Positions 1 to 9,507 of a DNA stretch of 64,000 nt are shown piece by piece. The notes beneath the pieces are model-generated. The model was not told where the DNA came from and did no database searches. It worked only from the letters and a program-made list of their open reading frames with translations. The position numbers and the translations under genes are program-made. This stretch comes from Dryas octopetala. Taxonomy: Eukaryota; Streptophyta; Magnoliopsida; Rosales; Rosaceae. The stretch is from contig OY992837.1 in the NCBI GenBank assembly GCA_963921425.1, forward strand, positions 19,112,630 to 19,176,629. Direction: 5' to 3'. Each line of letters begins with the position of its first letter. Position 1 is the stretch's first letter.

Positions 1-1150
1 ATGGTCCTTAATTGACACAAAATGAAAGTATGTGTCCTGCATTAACACAAAGCAAAATTAATGTCCTGAAATGAAACAACCATCAAAGTATGTGTCATTT
101 TTGTAAAATTTTCTCTACTAAGAATTTCCACAAATACAATGCTGGTACTCCAAGCATTATACTCTCAAGTTTTCTTAAATGAGTTAAACTCATTTGATCG
201 AATGCAAGTTGGATCAGAATAAACTTGCATACAAGATTTGATATAAGCACACTTCAAAATATTTTACATAAACGTCAACCCATTAAAGTGATGAATTTAC
301 AAAACAACCCTAACAAACATAATGTCTTTAAAGATTATGCTTCAGAAGTATTTTACAAATAAAGAAACTAAATGAAATGCAGAAGATGTTCGAAATATCT
401 AACAACCCAACAAAAGACAAAACAAAGAACATGACATATAGAGACCAATAGAAACAACAAAGACTAGGATCTAGGACTTGGGAATGCCAGATACGAAATA
501 CGAGTGCCTAGCCCAATAAATCAATCCAAATTATCAACCATGGAAGATATGCGAAAGAGCAAGTGGAGGGTACGAATCACATACATGTAGGAAATGTGTG
601 CTCTAAGGCGAATCGTTGCGACCTTGAGGACAACATTTCAGGCAATCGTCCGTCAAGTAGACCCATTAAGACAGATAACACCTTAGAGCTATTTAAGAAG
701 AGAATATTAGTGTAATAAAGATTTGTTATCCATAAGACCTATACATCTCCGTTGATAGTTCTTAAACTGTTCCTGATTGAAGGCATTACTGTCTGGGAAA
801 CAGTATATCCGAATGAGATCAACATATCTCTTTAGCCTACTCAAATGTGGAGGCGGTCGGTCTCGGACTGCGCGTGTAGAGACACCAAGGGTAGAGAGTA
901 TGGGTGCCTATAGTGAATAAATGTCCACTGAACAAGATCAACAATGAGACTCTTGTATGGAGTGAAACATCTATCAAACAAGATCTCATTAGTTGTAGTA
1001 CATTCAAATTAGTCCTTAGGCCTAAGACACCATTGACTGTCTTGTGTGACTAATTGATGTGCAATGTATATCGAGGTACAATGTGTGTATCGCTGGGTAC
1101 AGTGAAAGGAAGCACAAAGGTATATGAGTGGTCAACAATGAATCTACTGC
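1..1150 (-). repeat. Family-C LTR fragment, reverse orientation
   Basis: From about 130 to 600 this stretch is visibly similar to the reverse family-C LTR at 62571-63040. Shared landmarks include 'gttggatcag' near 209, 'caacccatta' near 277 and 'acgagtgcct' near 500. It is old and diverged. The first 100 or so bases and 600-1150 contain no recognisable gene; I infer they belong to the same LTR or its surroundings. A forward family-C copy begins at 1151, so this piece appears to be interrupted there. The left boundary is outside the window or unreadable. Confidence 0.55.
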
Positions 1151-3754
1151 TGTAAGACCCCGAAATTTTTGCGTATTTTATTTTTCGGTTTGGTAAGTTT
1201 TATTCTTAGAGTTGACGAATTTTTCTGAAGTCCAAGTGACTAAGGTTAGACCTAAGTAGTGTAGAGCTTGTTTTTCTGAGTTCAACGATGAGTGGTTCGT
1301 TGAATGGATGAAGGAGTTACGTATTTTTGAAGTTTAATAATTATTTTAGACCATTATTTGATTTTCTGAAATATTATTTGGAGAAGTTGGATTTTTCATA
1401 AAAATTTTGGAGATCAAAATAAAGTTTTGAGGCCATAGATAATTAGTAGGCAGTCCCACGAGTCTGTAGGAATGTTCGAGAGATTTTTTAGAGCTCGGAT
1501 GTATTTTTGGTGATTTTTAAAAGTTTGGAGGATTTCGGAAAAATAAGAAATTAAAAAAATTAGAGACGCTGACATGGCGCGATTTGGGCGTCGATCACTC
1601 CAGATCAGATGGCCCAGATGCCCTAGCATCGAGCCTTGATTGTGTGTGACGCGGCCCACGTGAGTTACGGTGCACCCGTGATCTGGCTCGCACGCACCAG
1701 GACGACATGGACAATGAGCATTCCCAACCGCACGCTCGAAAATGACATGTCGTTTTCGCTGGAGCTCTTGACTTGTTTCGAGCCGGATCCTCCCATTTCC
1801 TCTCACATTCTGACTCGCATATCGACCCATGGGTACCGTACGACCTGATTCAGATTTAACCCTTTGTTAGTGTTTTTTAGTGCATTTTGTCCCACATTTA
1901 AGATTTAGAGAAACTTCTCAACCCTTTGTGCCTATAAATAAGGACCTTTGTACCTCATTTTCACTTGTAACACCAAATAGAGTTTGAGAGCTTCTCACTT
2001 TAACTTTGGTTTCTCATTCTCTTTCTAAAAAGATTTTTGTTCTTTCTATTTAGGAGCAAGCTCATCTTTTTAAGAAGCTCCCTCCTAGTAAAATATTTTG
2101 AAGTCTTCTCTTAAAGAGGAGTCCCAAGTTGAGAGCTTAGTTGGAGTCTAGCTAAGGAGAACTAAAACAAGGTAAGTGTTCTAACATTTCTTATTTTTTT
2201 TAGGCTTTTAATTTAAGTCTTGCATGATTAATTAATTAAGTTGGATTTATTAAATTAATTAGTTAATCATGTCTAAAGTTTGATTTAATTACATAATTAA
2301 TTATTTAAGTTGGATTGATTAATTAATTATATAAATTGGATTATAGACTTGCCATAACTAAAAGGAAATAGATTTACTAAGAAACATGCAAATAAAGTTT
2401 AAGTTGGATTAATTTACTTTGCTTGCATGACTAGTTGGACTTACTTACATATTAAATTAATCAATCTAATAATGGATTGAGGTCATCCTATTAAAATAAC
2501 CGAACATGTGATGTCGAAATTATTATCGGTTGCTATTGCTCTGCCGACTTAAGGACACTGGGACTAATTCCCTAATCTTTCCTGTAATGACCTGGTCATG
2601 TTGTTGGATTTTTATTGGTTAACCTCTAAACTTATAAATAAAATTGAACTTTAAGTAGAAACCCTAAGTCCCAAAAATACAGAGACTTAGTCTTTGTAGA
2701 TTAGTTTCTGGAACTTTCTAGGAAGACATGACCAAAAGGAAAGGTTATGCCGAAACTCTGCCAAACTTCGGATTGAACCTGTTAAACCAGACATTACTCT
2801 AGTCAAGTCACGAGACGAGTTAACACCGAAGTTAGGTTTTAAGATCATATAATTTGTCGAACTAGGAACTCCAGTTTCCCAAGCAACAAATCCGGTGGAA
2901 GACGAAGAGCTGTAAGTTGGATTTATACTTGTGGGAATCAAGCCGAGCTTTGGACTCCAGGTAGGGAGAAACTCACACCTTGCTAGAGACCCTTTTTTTT
3001 GCATGTATTATGTTAAGTAAATATTGATGCATGTGAGAGTTGCATTGTTTTTTGTTGTCATTTATTGCATGATTTTTATCCATTATTGTGATAAATGATT
3101 TGTTAGATGACCTAAGAGTGAGGGGTCACACTATTTTTGACCTTGGGTTTCGATCCCCTAGACCTTCGGAGGCGGTTATACAGTTAGGCTGGTAGATGTC
3201 AGTTTTTGGCTTCCGGTAAAAAATTGTTATAACTTGGAATGGATACTCTTAATACTAGTTTAGTTTTCACTGATAAACCAGGTAGGTTGGTAATTGGCCA
3301 TTATGAGTTCGGTCATTAGGTATGATACTAAAATTTGAAGCTTCCAAAATGTTTTGAGATATGAGTGAGCATGCAATTGGTTTCTGTAACTGATACTAAC
3401 TATCTGGTTTGTGCTTGTGTTTGTTTCTAACCTCTGTCACTGGCTAATAAGTAGTAAATATTTGCTTTACTATTTGCAAACCTAGCCAGGGTCCCTTCAG
3501 GGGAAGCTATGAACGTACGTGATGTTTACCCCCTACGACGTACGTTGTTTGTTTGCACTTGCTTGTGAGTGCAGATCACGTTCCGATTGACGAATTGGAT
3601 TGAGAGTGCGACCTTGCTTCTTGTTAGCTCTAGTATTCTATCTGGTTCAAATCTTTTCTTTTGCTATAACATATTTTGTGTTATGATCCCCTCTTGTTAT
3701 CGTGTAAACATTTCGAACATCTGTCATCTAGTTTTTTATCTTTGGGTTGGTTAT
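1151..3754 (+). mobile_element. Family-C LTR (solo or partial), forward
   Basis: It begins TGTAAGACCCCG, the usual start of this family, and shows collinear similarity to the copy at 59964-62565. Both have a TATAAATA box about 0.64-0.78 kb in, and both carry related blocks near the end ('gaacgtacgtgatg' at 3511 against 'gaacgtatgtgatg' at 62063). The copy stops abruptly at 3754, where a different sequence starts with TGTTTACACC, so its tail is not visible here. The left flank 'actgc' would be the target duplication, but its partner is not seen. No protein-coding domain is present. Family assignment beyond LTR retroelement is not possible from this copy alone. Confidence 0.65.
1933..1940 (+). 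promoter_or_regulatory. TATA box of family-C LTR
   Basis: TATAAATA lies in the family-C LTR and is matched in position and context by TATAAATA at 60601-60608 in the other full copy. A G-box core CACGTG sits upstream at 1657-1662. Position and conservation suggest the LTR promoter; transcription is not shown. Confidence 0.6.
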
Positions 3755-5162
3755 TGTTTACACCATAATTTGGTGTTAGGCCAAAAACATGGCCAAGTCC
3801 AAATTCAACAAGGCCCAATGATCAGGTTCAGTTCATATTTAAATGTTGGCCTAACTCATGAGCCCAACCCTTGAGGTAGTTGCCACGTGTTATGAAATTG
3901 ATGGTGCCACGTGGACATAGATCATGGTGTGCACTCTCCAGCAGATCAAACAATTTCGTTCCCGATGAGTCTCTCTCGCCGAAGGAAGAACATTTCAGAA
4001 ATTACCAAGTGTTTTCTCTTTTGGCCAGAAATAGCTTCATCAACTCTCCGTCGAACATCAGGAAAAAGAAGCATCTTTTTGTCAGGAGTCAGAGCTATCA
4101 AACGAATGCCATGCGATGGATTGAGTAGAGAGTATTGACACAAATCCCAAAAAACAAAATGATGGCCCTAGAGAATGGGAAGTGACATTCCAGACAGGAA
4201 CAAGTTTCAAAAAGAATATATGTGAGACACACTATTGAAACAAGTTTCAAAGACAGCTTCCACCACCAGACATGCAGAGTTCGTCAGGAACAAGTTCCTA
4301 TGACAAGTGGCACAATTGAAGCATTCACACTTATAAAATGCAAGTATAAAAGAGGAAGAATTCAATAGAAAAAGGATCCACGATCAACACAACAAAAAAC
4401 AAGTCCCGAAATCAAGAATCAACCTCTCAGTTCTCAACTTCTCTAATTTCTTAAGATCTTCCTATTCTCAACCCCACAATTTCTTAGCCTCTCAGTCAAA
4501 TGCTCATAAACTTTAAGTATTTAATCATTTCAAGTTCTTAAGTTTTAAAATTTCTTGTTTGTAGCTTTGCTGAGGTTTTTCTCCTTAGTATTGATTTTCC
4601 TTTAAGTTTCGATAGTTAAGTTTTATGTATTTACCACGAGGTTTATTGTTAGAACTACCATAGTGTCTCGTTTCCAAGAGAACCAGATCGTGCATATGTT
4701 CTTCATTAAGGTTTATTATTGCATTATGCATCCAATTACCCAGCAACATATCATTCACACTTATGAATTTGAAGCCACAATCATAGAAACCAAAGATGTT
4801 TAGAAAGTCCTTGAGGATTAAGGTAGTTCGAACCTTTGGCAAGTCCATGTTCCTTTCTTGCCATGCAATCACTTGATTTAAGAATAAAGATCCTGTGCAA
4901 ATCACACGACTAATCAAACACTCAAACAATTTCTGTTACGGCCATCCCGATCGAGAACAGTGGCACGTCCTCGCAATTACTAGGACTACAGTGTTATCGG
5001 CCAGGATTCCCGGTGTCACACCCCAAAGTGGGATCTATCATTTTGAGTATGTGGCAACGCCACATTGGTCCTCAATGAGAAGTTTTGCCTTTCACTATAC
5101 TTCACCGCCACAAAATTACAGCACTATATGCTTCCAAGCACAGTATAAGTGAGTGCTAAAAT
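3755..5162 (+). mobile_element. Left part of decayed Tat-lineage element (probable LTR and leader)
   Basis: A new sequence starts here with TGTTTACACC followed by a short inverted repeat (ACACCA/TGGTGT), replacing the family-C LTR. A TATA-like 'tataaaag' is at 4346-4353, followed by a C/A-rich leader-like tract. Coding sequence of a Tat-lineage pol gene begins by 5163, so this stretch is read as the element's LTR plus a heavily shortened leader/gag region. A minus-strand open frame of 114 codons at 4585-4929 matches nothing I know. Around 5014 a TGTCACACCCC motif may mark another LTR scrap. The LTR call is inferred; no partner LTR is in the window. Confidence 0.45.
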
Positions 5163-5379
5163 GGACGTGATCAAATATATGTTTACACGACCAATTATTT
5201 ATGGCCGGATTGGACTATGGCATTGTCATAATTTGATTTTAGGTATATTCCTCAAAAGTCAATGAAAGGGCAGGCTTTGGCTGATTTTTTAGCTCATCAT
5301 CCTTCAAAGGAAATGAAAAATATAGGTGAAGTAGAAATTGGTGCGACTATGGCGTGCTATGTTGGAATTGAATAATGGG
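5163..5379 (+). pseudogene. Tat-lineage Ty3 pol fossil: end of RT and RT-RNase H link
   Basis: Translated pieces resemble the C-terminal end of a Ty3 reverse transcriptase and the following linker of Tat elements: 'TRPIIYGRIG' and 'YIPQKSMKGQALADFLAHHP'. The second motif is a hallmark of the connection to the RNase H domain in the Tat/Ogre group. The frame is decayed. It is cut by a 772-bp solo LTR at 5380, and RNase H sequence resumes after it at 6157. In a complete element this region makes the reverse-transcription enzyme; here it is a fossil. Confidence 0.8.
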
Positions 5380-6151
5380 TGTTGATGCTCAAAAATGGTA
5401 GAGCAGTCAACATCGAGTCAAACCACGTGGACCCGTTGACCTACCGCTGAGAGGATGACACGTCGAAGTGGGGTAGGAACGATTAGCTGGGTCCAACTAA
5501 TGAATAGTGATGAAAGAATAATATCAAAAGAACCGTACGTAAATACACAAAAGTGAGCGGGAAGGGCACCGGTGTGGTACCGGCAGAACCTCCTCCGACG
5601 CTCAAGTCAGTGTCCAGAGAATCTGTGAGCAGAGTGAGTGAATAGTATAATATTGATTGAATGTCCCTTTTCTGACAAGAAAGTACCTCTTTTATAATAC
5701 TTTTGGAAGAGTGTCAACCAATCCGATGATGACACGTGTCCCCTGTAACGACTCGCACTGTAGGAGCGCCACGTGTCACCTGTTTCGTGGATCCGAATGA
5801 GTTGACACGGGTCGGGGCCTAGGACGCTGGAGCTTGAGAGGCCGAAACCTAGGAGGTCAGGACCTATGAGGCCAGAGCCTAGGAGGTCAGGACCTATGAG
5901 GCCAGAGCCTAGGAGGTCAGGGGCTAGAAGCCCAAGAGCCCAGGAGCCCGGAGCCTAGGGGGCCGGAGCCTAGGAGGTCAGGGGCTAGGAGTCGAGAAGC
6001 CCAGGAAGGGCTTAGTCTTTGGGCCTAAGAAGTCGGTGTCTAGGAGCCCAGGAGCCTAGGAGGGGCTTATCCTTTGGGCCTAGGCCCAAACGACATGATG
6101 TTAAGCCTTCTGTGACTTGTTGTTATGTCCAGATGATTAGTCATACGAACA
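5380..6151. mobile_element. Solo LTR (family D), 772 bp, TSD atggg
   Basis: The unit runs from TGTTGATGC to ACGAACA and is flanked by the same five bases, atggg, at 5375-5379 and 6152-6156, inside the RNase H region of the Tat fossil. Those ends and the duplication are diagnostic of LTR-element integration; with only one LTR left, it is a solo LTR. It has a TATA-like 'ttataata' near 5693, 'cacgtg' cores near 5732 and 5771, and a G-rich minisatellite in its second half. The element family cannot be identified. Confidence 0.85.
5817..6085. repeat. 30-bp G-rich minisatellite in family-D LTR
   Basis: Units of about 30 bp built on 'cctaggaggtcaggac' and 'ctatgaggccagag' repeat here. Two near-perfect units lie in register at about 5848 and 5878, with degenerate copies to 6085. 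The 63-codon open frame that crosses it is a by-product. Confidence 0.85.
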
Positions 6152-6156
6152 ATGGG

Positions 6157-6346
6157 AATTATGGTTTAATGGCTCTAGCCCAGATGGTTCGGTGGGAGCA
6201 GGAATTATAATTATATCACCACAAGACATGAGGTATCTGTTCGCTTTCCAGCTAGGTTTTGCTTGAACTAACAATCAAGCTAAGTACGAAGCTCTTTTGG
6301 GAATGGAGATTCTTAGAGACATAGAAGCAAAATATGTGGTCGTATA
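6157..6346 (+). pseudogene. Tat-lineage RNase H fossil
   Basis: The translation contains 'FNGSSPDGSVGAGIIIISP' and 'TNNQAKYEALLGMEILRDI', the start and the substrate-handling motif of the RNase H domain typical of Tat-group Ty3 elements. It is flanked on both sides by later insertions: the family-D solo LTR ends at 6151, and family-A LTRs begin at 6347. RNase H sequence resumes at 18211. The frame is broken; it is a fossil. Confidence 0.85.
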
Positions 6347-6651
6347 TGTAACAACCCGACCCAAATTTCTTTGGAAATTTAAAAGGGTTTTAATTTAATT
6401 TTAATTTTCGTTTTAAATTAGGCTTGACCCAAAGTTGACTTTTAAAACTAGTGGGCTTTTGATTTTGACTTTTGGCCCGTTGGATAGGTCTCGAGTCCAC
6501 GAGTTCATAGACACGTAGCACGCGTCAATCGGAGTTACAGTTTAAAAGTTACAGATGTGTGAAGTCAAGAACATTTTAGACTTTTAAATTTGGGGTTAAA
6601 AAAAATTCAGAAACTTCTCCCGCTTTCTAGAACCCTCTATCTCTCTCTTAT

Positions 6652-6655
<4 letters not shown>

Positions 6656-6714
<59 letters not shown>
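6656..6714 (+). repeat. (CT)n microsatellite
   Basis: A nearly pure CT tract in the leader-like part of the family-A LTR. Equivalent tracts occur in the other A and B copies (16870-16920, 21536-21556, 44330-44369 and about 59345-59366). Confidence 0.95.
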
Positions 6715-6961
6715 CACGAGCTCACTCTCTCCCCTCTCTCCTCTCTCCAGCGCGGCTAGCTCCGGCCAATTTCTCAGCGACCAGTGGCTGGCGGCGGGTC
6801 CCTCTCGCCAGCGCCAACTCCTACAGACCCCCTTCCACACCAGCCGACCTCTTTGCACACGAAAACACCCAGGAAACCACCTCAGACCGCCGCTCTCTCT
6901 CTCTCTCCCTCGCACCCCCTGCAAGCACACATGGCCCAGCCACCCGACGCCGATCACCTTC

Positions 6962-9507
6962 TGTAACGACCCGACCCAAAGTTGACTTTTAAAATAAATG
7001 GGCTTTTGATTTTTGACTTTGGGTCCGTTAGATAGGTCTCGAGTTCACGAGTTCGTAGACACGCGGCACGCGTCAATCGGAGTTACAGTTTGAAAGATAT
7101 GAGCGTTTGAATCAAGGGGCAATTTCGTAAAATGGACAAATTGGGTTTAAAAATCAGATTTTTTTTAGAACTTTCTCTCTCTCTCTAGAATCTTCTCTCT
7201 CTCCCTTTTTTTTTATTCTCTCACACTCTCTCTCCTCCCCCCCCCGCTGGTTTTCTCTCTCTCGGCTGGCTCTCTCTCTCTTCCCCGTGACCTCTCTCCT
7301 CGACCCTCGGTCGTCCGGCGCCGGATTTCAGTGATCCGACCGGCGTTGGACTCGCCTCCACGCCGCCGACCTCCCAGTGGGGTCCGATCAGCCAACCAAG
7401 CCGCAACGGCGGCGCAGCGACGCCGTTTTTGAACGAAGCTCTCGACGGCGACTCAATTTTTCCGGCGAGTTCGAGCCGACGACCACTTGGGTTCTCTTCC
7501 CCAGGCTCCGGCGAGTCCAGCAGCGTCACCCCCTTGCTCCGGTGATCGCTCACGGCGGCGAATCGACGATGCAAAAGCCGGCGGCTTCCGCCGCCGATTT
7601 CGGCCATTTCCAGTGAGATTTGGCCGTCGGCCGAGTTGTCAAAAATGATCCTCGAGGTATGGGCCTTCTTTCCCCCTTGTTATTGCGTGTCAATTTTGAG
7701 AATTAAAAAAAAATTGAAATTTAAGGGCTTGTACCCATTTCGGGTTTGCCTTGAATTGAGCCTACTTGAATGATTTCTGAGTTGTTTTTCATCCAATTGA
7801 AGGTCCTAGGTTGAATTTGGGTTGATTTTTAGTTGAAAAATCATTTTCTTAGATTGTGCCGCCGCAGCCACCACTGCCTCCGCCACTTGTGGCGGCGGGT
7901 CAGCGGCCGTTTGTCTCTTTTTGCCCACATTGAACTTCTAGGAGATCCTTAGAGGTTGTTTGGTGAGTTCTGTGAAATTTCTGTGTTGTATAAGCCGGGC
8001 AGCCACCGTGTATGGTGGCGGCCGCCCGTTTTGGACGATTAAACGACTAATTGTGAATTATGTTTATATTTAAGTTGGCTGTCTGGTCTTAACAGGTACA
8101 GGGGCTCGGGAAATATCATTCCCGATGCTGTTATGCTGCCGGATTTGGTATCCGAGCAATGGCACCGTGAAGGGTATTTTGGTCTTTTACGTGGTTTAAT
8201 TGTCTGTTTTATAGATTTGCTGCTTTACACTAGAGAAGATTAGGTGTAGGATTTGAATTGGGAGAATGAATTGACGAGGATTTGAGGTGAAGGAATTATT
8301 TGGGAATTATAGAGTTTCTTAGAGGAGAGTCACCAAATTAAAGAAAGATTGTTTATAGTCAAGATTAATGATTGATGATTAGGCAGTTATTATATACAAA
8401 ATGATCAAATTAATTATTGAGGAAATGTTAGTATGTTTCGAGTGACAGACAAGTGATGGTTTATGAGCGGGGATCAATTTCGGAGGGATTCGGCTTAGTT
8501 CGGAGTAACTGTGGGTGAAATGTTGTAAGTTAGAAATGCGAGTACTGATTGGGTGAGCCTGCTCGTGCGGAGAGACCCCTCCGTACGGGATTGTGGCCAG
8601 GATACGAGCCTGCTCGTGCGGAGAGACCCCTCCGTACGAGATTGTGGCCAGGATACGAGCCTGCTCGTATGGAGAGACCCCTCCATACGGGATTGTGGCC
8701 AGGATACGAGCCTGCTCGTGCGGAAGGGTCATCCGTACGGGATTGTGGCCAGGATACGAGCCTGCTCGTGCAGAAGGGTCATCCGTACGAGATTGTGGCT
8801 AGGATTTGAGCCTGCCCGAGTGCGGGATTGTGGCCAGGACATTGTCTACAGTACAGGTACGAGAATGATGTGAGTTTTAAGAATAAGTGTTTCGAGATAT
8901 TAGCTTCCAAGGATAGATTCAGTTCAGAGTTTGACTTACGGCTGAGGGGATTTAAAAATGGTTTTGAAAGGAGATTTTCGAAAGTAGTTATAAAGCTGGA
9001 GGATTTCCAAGAAACGAAGTGTGTGAAATTAGATAGATGGTTGTTGGGTTGCTTGTATTGCATTTGTTTGCTAGGACTTAGTAAAATCTAGGCTTGAATC
9101 GTGAGGACGGAAATGATGGTGTCTATGCATTGAGGATATTAATTAGGATGTGAATGATTGAGGTTGAGGTTAATGGTTGATAATTATGCAATTGATTTGT
9201 CAGAGTATAACTATTATTATTGATGGGATTTGATGTGCATTTGAGATATTTTGATTTTCTTGATGCTTGGATGTGGTGTAGGATTTGTGTTTTGCAGGTT
9301 AAGCAGGCTGAGGAAGCAGTGGGGAGAAGACGAGGCAGTGGGACCCAGAAAGATTTATTTAATTGTTTTTATTCAGTGGTTTGTTTAAAATGTTTTTGAC
9401 AGAATTATATTTACTTATGTTGTTGTGCATGGCTCAAAAGTAAGAGAAAACAGATTTAACAGTTTGATGTTCAGTATTTTCATGGGCCCGAGGATCAGGG
9501 CGTTACA
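6962..9507 (+). mobile_element. Family-B solo LTR, forward, TSD ccttc
   Basis: It starts TGTAACGACCCGACCC, ends GATCAGGGCGTTACA, and is flanked by ccttc at 6957-6961 and 9508-9512. It is 2546 bp and sits inside the family-A LTR, so it is younger. It contains the conserved 'tctcgagttcacgagttcg' module near 7028-7055, a CT-rich leader, a GC-rich frame up to about 7660, a donor-like 'gaggtatggg', an acceptor-like 'cttaacag' near 8096, and the 51-bp hairpin minisatellite at 8545-8840. Near its end 'ttttgcag' precedes a purine-rich block at 9300. No pol or gag is attached. Confidence 0.88.
8545..8840 (+). repeat. 51-bp hairpin minisatellite in family-B LTR
   Basis: Five to six units of 50-51 bp; starts of 'gatacgagcctgctcg' are seen at 8601, 8652, 8703 and 8753. 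Each unit carries CTCGTGCGGAG, a 6-base loop, then CTCCGTACGAG, an 11-bp stem with one G-T wobble. The 51-base period is a multiple of three, so long open frames cross it in several frames; none looks like a protein. Confidence 0.93.

Noticed and set aside
1636-1848. Short plus-strand frame before the TATA box at 1933
   Set aside because: Located in a family-C LTR, no domain, not conserved in the copy at 59964.
3750-3754. gttat before 3755 equals gttat before 59927, suggesting one insertion 3755-59921
   Set aside because: The right side does not end in CA before gttat, and the sequence after 59926 is a family-C LTR start and not the tail of the copy at 1151. Probably coincidence.
8549-8840. 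Possible CRISPR-like array
   Set aside because: Units are directly adjacent with no unique spacers, and the context is a plant LTR. It is a minisatellite.
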